Positions 25,432 to 32,755 of a stretch of 64,000 nt of DNA are shown one piece after another. This DNA comes from Streptomyces hyaluromycini (lineage in GTDB: Bacteria; Actinomycetota; Actinomycetes; Streptomycetales; Streptomycetaceae). The stretch's first letter is position 1. Every line of letters starts with the position of its first letter. The DNA is taken from the NCBI RefSeq assembly GCF_002217755.1, contig NZ_BCFL01000019.1, forward strand, positions 1-64,000, written 5' to 3'. Below the pieces are notes generated by a model, which searched no databases, was not told the origin of the DNA, and was given only the letters and a program-made list of their open reading frames with translations. The translations under genes and the position numbers were made by a program.

Positions 25432-26474
25432 GCACCGCAGCAGCCAGCACCCTGCGCGGTGCCAGCCTCCCCAAGTGGTCCCCCTACGCCATCGTCGGCG
25501 GGTCCATCGTCCTCGGCGTGCTCATCGGCCTCGTCGGCGGCCTGGACAGCAAGGTCCAGTGGGGTCTGATCGCCGGCCTCCTCTACGTCCTCGGCACCTA
25601 TGTCATCGCCGCCCGCGTCGAGGGCCGCCGGCAGGCCAAGGACCGCGTCGCCACCTCCCTGGTCTGGGTCGCGTTCGTCATCGCCGTGGTCCCGCTGGTC
25701 TCCCTGATCTGGGTGACCGTCTCGCGCGGTGTGAAGGTCCTGGACCCCTACTTCCTCAGCCACTCCATGGGCGTCGTCGCCAACGCCGACACCGGCGGTG
25801 GTGCCTACGCGGCCATCATCGGCTCCCTGGAGCAGGTCGGCCTCGCCACCCTGATCGGCGCCCCGATCGGCATCCTCACCGCGGTCTACCTCGTCGAGTA
25901 CGGACGCGGCCGGCTCGCCAAGGCCGTCACCTTCTTCGTGGACGTGATGACCGGTATCCCGTCGATCGTCGCGGGTCTGTTCATCCTCAGCATCATGCTG
26001 ATCTTCAAGATGCAGCCCTTCGGCTTCGCCGGATCGCTGGCCCTGGCCATCCTGATGATGCCGGTGGTCGTGCGCTCCACCGAGGAGATGCTCAAGCTCG
26101 TCCCGAACGAGCTGCGCGAGGCGTCCCTGGCGCTCGGCGTGCCCAAGTGGCGCACCATCCTTAAGGTGGTCCTGCCGACCTCCATCGGCGGCATCACGAC
26201 GGGTGTCATGCTCGCCATCGCCCGTATCGCGGGCGAGACCGCGCCGGTGCTGCTGCTGGTGTTCGGCAACCCGTTCATCAACAACAACCCCTTCGAGGGT
26301 GCGCAGTCGTCGCTGCCGCTGTTCATCTACCAGCAGTACGCGGACAGCGCCGGGGCCAACGCGGCCTACGACCGTGCCTGGGCGGCCTCGCTCACGCTGA
26401 TCGCCTTCGTGATGATCCTGAACCTGGTGGCCCGCGGCATCGCCCGCTGGAAGGCCCCCAAGACCGGTCGCTGA
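25428..26474 (+). CDS. pstA: Phosphate ABC transporter permease PstA
   Basis: This 348-residue second permease has an N-terminal pair of extra hydrophobic helices before the six core ones. The EAA loop reads REASLALGVPKWRTILKVVLP. Its start overlaps the pstC stop, so the two subunits are probably made in equal amounts. Phosphate-channel residues lie in the conserved GIPSIVAGLF region. Confidence 0.94.
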   Translation: MSTAAASTLRGASLPKWSPYAIVGGSIVLGVLIGLVGGLDSKVQWGLIAGLLYVLGTYVIAARVEGRRQAKDRVATSLVWVAFVIAVVPLVSLIWVTVSRGVKVLDPYFLSHSMGVVANADTGGGAYAAIIGSLEQVGLATLIGAPIGILTAVYLVEYGRGRLAKAVTFFVDVMTGIPSIVAGLFILSIMLIFKMQPFGFAGSLALAILMMPVVVRSTEEMLKLVPNELREASLALGVPKWRTILKVVLPTSIGGITTGVMLAIARIAGETAPVLLLVFGNPFINNNPFEGAQSSLPLFIYQQYADSAGANAAYDRAWAASLTLIAFVMILNLVARGIARWKAPKTGR

Positions 26475-26514
26475 CCGGCCGACAGCGACCGACACTTTGG
26501 AAGTGAAGAAGTAA

Positions 26515-27291
26515 ATGTCCAAGCGAATCGACGTAAGCGGGCTCACCGCCTACTACGGCTCCCACAAGGCCATCGAAGACATCTCGATGAACATCGAGCC
26601 GCGCACCGTCACGGCGTTCATCGGCCCCTCCGGCTGCGGCAAGTCGACGTTCCTGCGCACGCTCAACCGCATGCACGAGGTCACCCCCGGCGGCCGCGTC
26701 GAGGGCAAGGTCCTCCTCGACGACGAGAACCTGTACGGCGCCAACATCGACCCGGTGGCGGTGCGCCGCGAGGTCGGCATGGTGTTCCAGCGTCCGAACC
26801 CGTTCCCGACCATGTCGATCTTCGACAACGTGGCCGCGGGTCTGCGGCTGAACGGCAACTTCAAGAAGAGCGAGCTCGGCGACATCGTCGAGAAGTCCCT
26901 CAAGGGCGCGAACCTCTGGAACGAGGTCAAGGACCGCCTGAACAAGCCGGGCTCCGGCCTCTCCGGTGGTCAGCAGCAGCGTCTGTGCATCGCCCGCGCG
27001 ATCGCGGTCGAGCCGAACGTGCTGCTCATGGACGAGCCCTGCTCCGCCCTCGACCCGATCTCCACCCTCGCCATCGAGGACCTGATCGGTGAGCTGAAGG
27101 AGCGCTTCACGATCGTCATCGTGACGCACAACATGCAGCAGGCGGCGCGTGTCTCCGACCGCACGGCGTTCTTCAACCTGGCCGCCGTCGGCCAGCCCGG
27201 CAAGCTGATCGAGATCGACGACACGGAGCGCATCTTCTCCAACCCGTCGGTCCAGGCCACCGAGGACTACATCTCCGGCCGCTTCGGCTGA
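26515..27291 (+). CDS. pstB: Phosphate ABC transporter ATPase PstB
   Basis: The 258-residue ATPase has Walker A GPSGCGKS near residue 38, Q loop VFQRPNPFP, signature LSGGQQQR and Walker B VLLMDEP, all canonical for PstB. It drives import by PstC/PstA. It starts 40 bp after pstA with GGAAGTGAAG upstream, and ends the operon at two strong hairpins. No phoU follows. Confidence 0.96.
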   Translation: MSKRIDVSGLTAYYGSHKAIEDISMNIEPRTVTAFIGPSGCGKSTFLRTLNRMHEVTPGGRVEGKVLLDDENLYGANIDPVAVRREVGMVFQRPNPFPTMSIFDNVAAGLRLNGNFKKSELGDIVEKSLKGANLWNEVKDRLNKPGSGLSGGQQQRLCIARAIAVEPNVLLMDEPCSALDPISTLAIEDLIGELKERFTIVIVTHNMQQAARVSDRTAFFNLAAVGQPGKLIEIDDTERIFSNPSVQATEDYISGRFG

Positions 27292-27304
27292 GCCGGACCT
27301 GACC

Positions 27305-27377
27305 CCTCGCGGTGCTGCATGGCGGTGCCACCGCGAGGACGCAAAAGGGCCCGCCCCTGGCTCCCGGGGGCGGGCCC
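27305..27377 (+). terminator. Tandem hairpin terminator of pst operon
   Basis: Hairpin 1 pairs CCTCGCGGTG (27305-27314) with CACCGCGAGG (27329-27338). Hairpin 2 pairs GGGCCCGCCCC (27347-27357) with GGGGCGGGCCC (27367-27377). Both stems are perfect. Leftward, hairpin 2 is followed by TTTT, so it may also stop transcripts from the other side. The remaining spacer to 27611 contains two dispersed repeats and no gene. Confidence 0.85.
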
Positions 27378-27430
27378 GTCTGCGTGTGCGCCCGCTGAAG
27401 GGGCCGGTGCGTTGTGTGTCGGGTGCGGGT

Positions 27431-27468
27431 GGGTGGGGGCTTGTCGCGCAGTTCCCCGCGCCCCTTCA
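27431..27468 (+). repeat. Dispersed repeat with GCGCAGTTCCCCGCGCCCC core, copy 1
   Basis: GTGGGGGCTTGTC followed by GCGCAGTTCCCCGCGCCCC recurs at 31245-31290 on the same strand and as a reverse complement at about 59936-59960. All three copies are intergenic. Confidence 0.85.
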
Positions 27469-27501
27469 GGTTGGCAGTTCTCACGTCGGCCGCGATGTGC
27501 C

Positions 27502-27561
27502 GTTGGCCGCGCTCACGCGGCGGCAGCCGCATATCGATACAGCCCCGCGCCCCTTACGGGG
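27502..27561 (-). repeat. Dispersed GC-rich intergenic repeat, copy B
   Basis: This is the reverse complement of the 21115-21175 element with only a few differences. It lies 50 bp upstream of the pit stop codon. Confidence 0.8.
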
Positions 27562-27611
27562 TGTTCGACCTCGCCTCTCCACGAAGCGAGTCGGGTGGGC
27601 GGGCCAAGTGG

Positions 27612-28610
27612 TTAGAGGAACGCCAGGTCCACGATTCCGAATGCCGCCGCTGCCACCAGGGCCGCCGCCGGCATCGTGATGAACCAGCCCAGGACGATGT
27701 TCTTGGCCACGCCCCAGCGGACCGCGTTCACGCGCTTGGTCGCGCCGACGCCCATGATGGCCGAGGTGATGACGTGGGTGGTGGAGATCGGCGCCTTGAA
27801 GAGGTACGCGGTGGTGAACATGATCGACGCACCCGTCGCCTCGGCCGCGAAGCCCTGCGGGGGGTCCAGCTCGATGATCTTGCGGCCCAGGGTGCGCATG
27901 ATGCGCCAGCCGCCGGCGTAGGTGCCGAGGGAGAGCATCACGGCACAGACGATCTTGACCCAGACCGGGAACCCGTCGCCGTACGTCTCATGGCCGGAAA
28001 TCACCAGTGCCATGACGACGACGCCCATCGTCTTCTGGGCGTCCTGGAGACCGTGACCGAGGGCCATGCCGGCCGCGGAGACGGTCTGGGCGATACGGAA
28101 GCCGCGCTTCGTCTTGTGCGGGTTGGCGCGGCGGAAGATCCACATGATGGCCGTCATGACCAGGTAGCCGAGGATCAGGCCGACGATCGGCGACAGGAAC
28201 ATCGGGATGATGACCTTGCCGACGACGCCGTTCCAGAGGACCTCCGTGCCGCCGGCCAGGGCCGCTCCCACCAGGCCGCCGAACAGCGCGTGGGAGGAGG
28301 ACGAGGGCAGGCCGTAGTACCAGGTGACGAGGTTCCAGACGATCGCGCCGACCAGCGCCGAGAAGAGGATGGCCATGCCCTTGGAGCCCTCGGGCGTCTC
28401 GATCAGGCCCTCGCTGACGGTCTTGGCGACCCCGGTGCCGAAGAACGCGCCGGCCAGGTTCATCACCGCGGCCATGGCGAGCGCCGCCCGCGGCGTCAGT
28501 GCCCGGGTCGAGACCGACGTGGCGATCGCGTTCGCCGAGTCGTGGAAACCGTTCGTGTACGTGAAGAAGAGCGCGACCAGGATGGTCACGACGAGCGCGA
28601 AGGTGTCCAT
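27612..28610 (-). CDS. pitH: Pit-family low-affinity phosphate transporter
   Basis: This 332-residue polytopic protein belongs to the inorganic phosphate transporter (PiT) family, which cotransports metal phosphate or H+/Pi. Both signature repeats are present: YTNGFHDSANAIATSV near residue 18, and the C-terminal ISTTHVITSAIMGVG. It is the second gene after a PhoU-like partner with a 7-bp gap, the usual pit arrangement. The gene symbol follows Streptomyces usage as I remember it. Confidence 0.9.
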   Translation of the reverse strand: MDTFALVVTILVALFFTYTNGFHDSANAIATSVSTRALTPRAALAMAAVMNLAGAFFGTGVAKTVSEGLIETPEGSKGMAILFSALVGAIVWNLVTWYYGLPSSSSHALFGGLVGAALAGGTEVLWNGVVGKVIIPMFLSPIVGLILGYLVMTAIMWIFRRANPHKTKRGFRIAQTVSAAGMALGHGLQDAQKTMGVVVMALVISGHETYGDGFPVWVKIVCAVMLSLGTYAGGWRIMRTLGRKIIELDPPQGFAAEATGASIMFTTAYLFKAPISTTHVITSAIMGVGATKRVNAVRWGVAKNIVLGWFITMPAAALVAAAAFGIVDLAFL

Positions 28611-28617
28611 CGACGGT

Positions 28618-29238
28618 TCAGGACTCCTTGACGGCGATGGTCTCCACCGTGTTCGCCACGTGCTCGAACGCGTCCGCCGCCTCTTCCAGGACGTCCACGA
28701 TCTGCTTGAGCTTCAGCACCTCGATCGCGTCGTACTTGCCGTTGAAGAGGTGGGCGAGAAGCTTGCGGTGGATCTGGTCCGCCTGGTTCTCCAGGCGGTT
28801 CACCTCGATCCAGTACTCGGTGAGGTTGTCCAGCGTGCGCAGGTGGGGCATCGCCTCGGCCGTCAGGTCCGCGGCCCGCGCCAGCACCTCGATCTGCTGC
28901 TCGACGCCCTTCGGCAGTTCCTCGATGTTGTAGAGGACGACCAGGTCGACGGCCTCCTCCATGAAGTCCATGATGTCGTCGAGGGAGGACGCGAGGGTGT
29001 AGATGTCCTCGCGGTCGAAGGGCGTGATGAACGAGGAGTTCAGCTGGTGGAAGATCGCGTGCGTGGCGTCGTCACCTGCGTGTTCCGCTGCCCGCATACG
29101 CTCTGCGATCTCGGCCCGGGCAGACGCGTCCGCCCCGAGCAGTTCCATCAGGAGCTTCGAGCCCGTGACGATGTTGTCCGCGGAGGCGGCGAACATGTCG
29201 TAGAAGCTCGTCTCCCTGGGGGTCAGACGAAAGCGCAC
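28618..29238 (-). CDS. PhoU-like DUF47 accessory protein of Pit transporter
   Basis: The 206-residue all-helical protein has the DUF47/PhoU-like repeats, with acidic segments such as REDIYTLASSLDDIMDFMEEA and EVNRLENQADQIHR. These probably bind metal ions and regulate the adjacent Pit transporter. The start is GTG at 29238 with GAGGA upstream. It is first in the operon and divergent from csoR. Confidence 0.9.
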   Translation of the reverse strand: MRFRLTPRETSFYDMFAASADNIVTGSKLLMELLGADASARAEIAERMRAAEHAGDDATHAIFHQLNSSFITPFDREDIYTLASSLDDIMDFMEEAVDLVVLYNIEELPKGVEQQIEVLARAADLTAEAMPHLRTLDNLTEYWIEVNRLENQADQIHRKLLAHLFNGKYDAIEVLKLKQIVDVLEEAADAFEHVANTVETIAVKES

Positions 29239-29390
29239 TTGGGGTCCTCGGTATGCATGGGTTTCGGTCAGGCTGATGCTAAGCGCATCATCCGGCCACG
29301 GCTAATGGGCCGCCCTCCAGTTTCGCCCATCGGGCAGAGAGATCGGCACGGGGGCGTCCCGAGGGCCCTATACCCAGCAAAGTTCGTTAC

Positions 29391-29413
29391 CATATACCCA
29401 CTAGGGGTATATG
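29391..29413. promoter_or_regulatory. CsoR-type operator
   Basis: CATATACCC-N5-GGGTATATG is a perfect 9-bp inverted repeat, 22 bp before the csoR start. TACCC/GGGTA half-sites are typical of CsoR copper repressors. A half-site CTATACCC at about 29368 could extend it. Autoregulation is expected. Confidence 0.75.
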
Positions 29414-29435
29414 TCTCGACGATGCGGAGGACGCG

Positions 29436-29774
29436 ATGACGACCACCGAGGCCGACGCCACGAAGCCCTCCGGAAGCGGAGCGCCGGCGACCACGCACGG
29501 TTACCACAAGCAGAAGGACGAGCACCTCAAACGGCTGCGCCGGATCGAGGGCCAGATCCGGGGTCTGCAGCGGATGGTCGACGAGGACACCTACTGCATC
29601 GACATACTCACCCAGGTCTCCGCCTCCACCAAGGCCCTGCAGTCCTTCGCCCTGCAGCTGCTGGAGGAGCACCTGCGGCACTGCGTCGCCGACGCGGCCG
29701 TCAAGGGCGGCTCCGAGATCGACGCGAAGGTCGAGGAGGCCACTCAGGCCATCGCCCGCCTGCTGCGGACCTGA
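29436..29774 (+). CDS. csoR: CsoR-family copper-sensing repressor
   Basis: The 112-residue DUF156/CsoR protein is helical. The Cys-His-Cys Cu(I) site is readable: Cys in DTYCIDIL, and His and Cys in LEEHLRHC. The preceding RLRRIEGQIRGLQRMV helix binds DNA. GGAGG lies 6 nt before the ATG. It derepresses copper efflux genes when Cu(I) binds. No copA or copZ is adjacent, so its targets are elsewhere apart from its own promoter. Confidence 0.92.
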   Translation: MTTTEADATKPSGSGAPATTHGYHKQKDEHLKRLRRIEGQIRGLQRMVDEDTYCIDILTQVSASTKALQSFALQLLEEHLRHCVADAAVKGGSEIDAKVEEATQAIARLLRT

Positions 29775-29799
29775 GCGGAGCGGCCGGTACTGGCCGGAA

Positions 29800-29967
29800 T
29801 CAGCGGACCTCGCGCTCCTCGGCCACGCGCAGCACCTCGTCGATACTCTCCAGGCTGAGCCGGTCCTCGGCGGCCGACGCCGCGATGATCAGCTCTCCGC
29901 ACAGCTCGATCTCGGCGAGGGCCACGTGGTCCTGAACTGCCGTACCGCCGACCGGAGCCACGTGCAT
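29800..29967 (-). CDS. Small conserved-looking hypothetical protein
   Basis: This 55-residue ORF starts MHVAPVGGTAVQDHV and ends RVAEEREVR. Third codon positions are strongly G/C, and AGAAGAGG lies just before an ATG preceded in frame by GTG. The middle (LAEIELCGELIIAASAAEDRLSLE) is helix-like and acidic, with one Cys. It has no signal or membrane segment. It is convergent with csoR. No function is recognised. Confidence 0.6.
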   Translation of the reverse strand: MHVAPVGGTAVQDHVALAEIELCGELIIAASAAEDRLSLESIDEVLRVAEEREVR

Positions 29968-30071
29968 CACCTCTTCTCTGCCGTCACCGACTTCCTAGAG
30001 TAGGCAGCGGTCTACACAACGCGCATGGCACGGACGGGCTAGTTCACAGGTTGTACAGAGCCGTTCCCTGA

Positions 30072-30926
30072 CTAGTGCGTCGGCTGGTTTTCGGCGATCC
30101 GGCCCGCGTAGATGTCCTCGGAACGTGGCAGCTTCACGTCGACCGGCGTGCCGAAACCGTACAGCAGGGTCGTCGAGGCGACCGCCACGGTGCCCTTGCC
30201 GCTGTCGTTGACGAAGCTGAACCGCTGCCGGAGTTTGCGGATCCGGCCCTGGTCGTCGAGGTACACGTCGAACGGGACCTCGGCGGTGGCGAACCCTTTC
30301 GCCGCGGCCGTCAGGGAGGCCCTGTTGCCGGCGGACGCCGAGCGGGCGGCGGCCGCGAGGTCGGCGGTACCCCGGTAGTGCCGGACCTCGGTCCCGGCGA
30401 GCTCGGTCCTTCCCAGGTACGTCGCCGTCCGCGTGCCGCGCAGCAGCTCGGCCGCCGCGAAGGGGTCGGTCGCGCCGCCGGTGACCAGGTTGCCGTCGGA
30501 GAGGGTCGCGGTGTCCACGCGGACCCACTTGTCGGCGGGCACCCCGGCGCCCCGGTTCTTCATGAACAGCGCGCCCGGGGCGAGGAGTTCGGTGATCGGG
30601 CGGTGCTCGGACGCCCCGGCGGGGTCCTGCGGGAGGACGACCGTGAGCCTGCCGAACTGCTTGTCGTAGTCGTAGACGCCCTTGCCGCGGATGGTCACCC
30701 GGGTGCCGCCGGTGGCCATCTCCAACGACGTCGTCGCCTCGGAGGTGCGGGTGGCGCGCAGGGTGTCCGCCGTGCGCTTGAGGAGGGTGACCGGGTTGTC
30801 GCCGGGGGTGCCGCCGGCCCCCTCGGCCGTGGCGCCGCCGCAGCCGGTGGCGCCGGCGCCGAGGCCGATCACGAGCCCTACGGTGACGGCCGTCTTTCCA
30901 GCGCGCCAGTGCTGCCGCCGATCCAT
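30072..30926 (-). CDS. Lipoprotein of LppX/LprG-like type
   Basis: The 284-residue protein has a signal peptide ending in lipobox GATGC, then a domain beginning LLKRTADTLRATRTSEATTSLEM. This resembles the half-barrel LppX/LprAFG family, which binds or carries lipids at the cell surface in actinobacteria. A C-terminal part (VPFDVYLDDQGRIRKLRQ) fits the same fold. The ATG at 30926 has a G-rich site upstream. It is monocistronic. The ligand is unknown. Confidence 0.75.
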   Translation of the reverse strand: MDRRQHWRAGKTAVTVGLVIGLGAGATGCGGATAEGAGGTPGDNPVTLLKRTADTLRATRTSEATTSLEMATGGTRVTIRGKGVYDYDKQFGRLTVVLPQDPAGASEHRPITELLAPGALFMKNRGAGVPADKWVRVDTATLSDGNLVTGGATDPFAAAELLRGTRTATYLGRTELAGTEVRHYRGTADLAAAARSASAGNRASLTAAAKGFATAEVPFDVYLDDQGRIRKLRQRFSFVNDSGKGTVAVASTTLLYGFGTPVDVKLPRSEDIYAGRIAENQPTH

Positions 30927-31045
30927 CGCCTGCCTACCCCCAGCCGGTACGTCCGTCACGGGCCTCCCGTCGTTCCGCTTAACGAGGGGTGGGAGGGGCC
31001 GTCACGCATACCAGTGCTTTACCGAGCGTGGGTAACGTTGTCAGC

Positions 31046-31219
31046 GTGGCGCAGGAGGATGGTTCCGGGCGGGCCCTGCAGGGGGCGGAACACGACGCGG
31101 GCACGGTTGAACAGGGGCGGTTCTGTTTCGCCCGGTGCACGTGTGGGTGGCGGGGGCCGGCCAGGAGGGCGAGAAGCCTTGCGCGTACCGATGCGGAAGG
31201 GCACTTGGCCGGGGGGTGA
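31046..31219 (+). CDS. Small cysteine-containing hypothetical protein
   Basis: This 57-residue ORF starts with GTG and has a C-x5-C-x-C cluster (CFARCTCGWRGPARR) followed by a basic stretch and the ending ARTDAEGHLAGG. This could be a small zinc-binding peptide. The three-cysteine cluster and coding-like third positions favour a real gene. No clear ribosome-binding site is seen; GGTAACGTTG lies upstream, and the transcript may be leaderless. Confidence 0.5.
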   Translation: MAQEDGSGRALQGAEHDAGTVEQGRFCFARCTCGWRGPARRARSLARTDAEGHLAGG

Positions 31220-31244
31220 GTTCGGTCGTTCGGTGGCTGCGGGC

Positions 31245-31290
31245 CGGTGGGGGCTTGTCGCGCAGTTCCCCGCGCCCCTAAAAGGGGCGC
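31245..31290 (-). repeat. Dispersed repeat copy 2 with terminator hairpin
   Basis: GGTGGGGGCTTGTC followed by GCGCAGTTCCCCGCGCCCC matches 27431-27468. It runs into GCGCCCCT-AAA-AGGGGCGC (31272-31290), an 8-bp stem that probably terminates the leftward Nudix operon ending at 31320. Confidence 0.8.
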
Positions 31291-31319
31291 CTCAGTCGGC
31301 GCCCCTCAACACGGCACCC

Positions 31320-31736
31320 CTACTGCGTGTTGTGCAGCGAGGCCAGTAGTTCGTCCACCAGCTCGGCGTCTCTTGGCTGGGTCAGGCGTTGGCGGGCCTC
31401 CGGTGGGCGGAGCCACAGGATTCTGTCCACCTCGTGGTTCGGGGTGAAGTGGCCCTCTCCTGCTTCGCCGGACCAGTAACGGACGTCTTTGGGGCGGCCG
31501 TTGGCGTAGTAGTGGGCGGTGGAGAGCTCGCTGCCGAGGGTGGCGGTGTAGCCGGTTTCCTCGGCCACCTCGCGCAGTGCGGCCGTGCCCGCGTCCTCGC
31601 CGCGCTTGAGCTTGCCCTTCGGGTGGGACCAGTCGTCGTACTTGGGGCGGTGGACGAGACACACCTCCAGGTCGCCGCCGACCGGCGAGCGGCGCCACAG
31701 GACGCAGCCCGCCGCCAGCACCGGGGTGTCGTTCAC
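31320..31736 (-). CDS. Nudix hydrolase
   Basis: The 138-residue single-domain hydrolase carries a full Nudix box, GKLKRGEDAGTAALREVAEETGY (G-x5-E-x7-REUxEExGU), near residue 37. Actinobacterial MutT1 relatives usually carry an extra histidine-phosphatase domain, absent here. Its GTG start overlaps the CHAD gene stop (GTGA). Sitting last in a ppk-CHAD operon, it may hydrolyse a nucleotide or inositol-phosphate compound linked to phosphate stress. The substrate is unknown. Confidence 0.9.
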   Translation of the reverse strand: MNDTPVLAAGCVLWRRSPVGGDLEVCLVHRPKYDDWSHPKGKLKRGEDAGTAALREVAEETGYTATLGSELSTAHYYANGRPKDVRYWSGEAGEGHFTPNHEVDRILWLRPPEARQRLTQPRDAELVDELLASLHNTQ

Positions 31737-32755
31737 ACGGCCTCCACCCGCTGCTTCTGCCACGCCTGCTGGAACGCGAACCGGGCCGCCTCCACCTCGT
31801 GCCGCTGGTCGGCGTGGAGGACACCGAGGGCGTAGGCCGTCGCGGGGGCGATGCGCGGGGTGCGGGCCGCCGACGCGGCCGCGGCGGCCGCTTCCGAGGC
31901 GTCGCGGTGGCGGTTCAGGGCCTGGCCGGCCGCGAACAGCCGTACGTCCACGGGTGCGCCCTCGCCGCACAGCACCTCGCGGGCGTAGCGGTGCAGGCGC
32001 AGCAGGAGGCGGACCTGGTGCCAGGGGCCGTCCTGGGGGTGCGGGGCGGGGTCCGGGGACAGGCCGTGGACCAGGGCCTCCGCGTTGTAGGGGTGGCCCG
32101 CGGTGATCAGCGGGAGCGCGGCGATGGCGTCGGTGAGGCGCTCCTCGGCCGCCGATGCCGACGGGCGCAGGTCGGCGGTGGGCGCCGCGGCCGTCAGCGG
32201 GACCTCGCTGGCCAGTACCGCGACCTTGTCGGCGACCGCGTGGAAGCGGGAGGAGCCGAGCGCCTGGAGGGCCGTGGAGTGGGCCCGGGTGCGGGCGAGG
32301 GTGAGCTGGCGGTCCAGCAGGGCACCGGCCTTGGCCGCGCCCACCGTGAGGTTGCCGCGCTCGGCCGTGTTCTCCGAAGTGGCCTGGTTGGGAAGGGTCG
32401 TTGAGCCGGAGAGGCGGTGCAGCGCCAGCAACAGGCGCTCCAGCCGTGCCTCGTAGGCGTGCTCAAGGCCCAACGTGCCCGACAGCCAGGCCAGTTCGGG
32501 GCGGATCTCCTCGGACCAGTCGGAGTCGAGGAGCGGGCGGAAGGTGTGCAGGCTGCCGCTGATGCGCCGGGCCGAGCGGCGCAGGGCGCGGGCCGCGTCG
32601 ACGGACTCCTCCGTCGCGCTCACCGTCCCGGTCTCCCGGTGCAGGCGCAGCGCGCGGAGGAACTCCGTGGCCTGGGTGCGCAGGTAGCCCGCGAGGGCCT
32701 CCCCGGTCACGACCCGGGCCGTCGGGTCCGTCGGTTCAAGGTGTTGCTGTGCCAC
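31733..32755 (-). CDS. CHAD-domain polyphosphate-associated protein
   Basis: The 340-residue helical protein has conserved His/Arg-rich helices typical of CHAD domains, for example SVDAARALRRSARRISGSLHTF near residue 50. CHAD domains bind polyphosphate and locate to polyphosphate granules. Its GTG start lies 20 bp inside ppk with GGAGG 9 nt upstream, so it is co-expressed with the polymerase. No catalytic CYTH domain is attached. Confidence 0.88.
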   Translation of the reverse strand: MAQQHLEPTDPTARVVTGEALAGYLRTQATEFLRALRLHRETGTVSATEESVDAARALRRSARRISGSLHTFRPLLDSDWSEEIRPELAWLSGTLGLEHAYEARLERLLLALHRLSGSTTLPNQATSENTAERGNLTVGAAKAGALLDRQLTLARTRAHSTALQALGSSRFHAVADKVAVLASEVPLTAAAPTADLRPSASAAEERLTDAIAALPLITAGHPYNAEALVHGLSPDPAPHPQDGPWHQVRLLLRLHRYAREVLCGEGAPVDVRLFAAGQALNRHRDASEAAAAAASAARTPRIAPATAYALGVLHADQRHEVEAARFAFQQAWQKQRVEAV

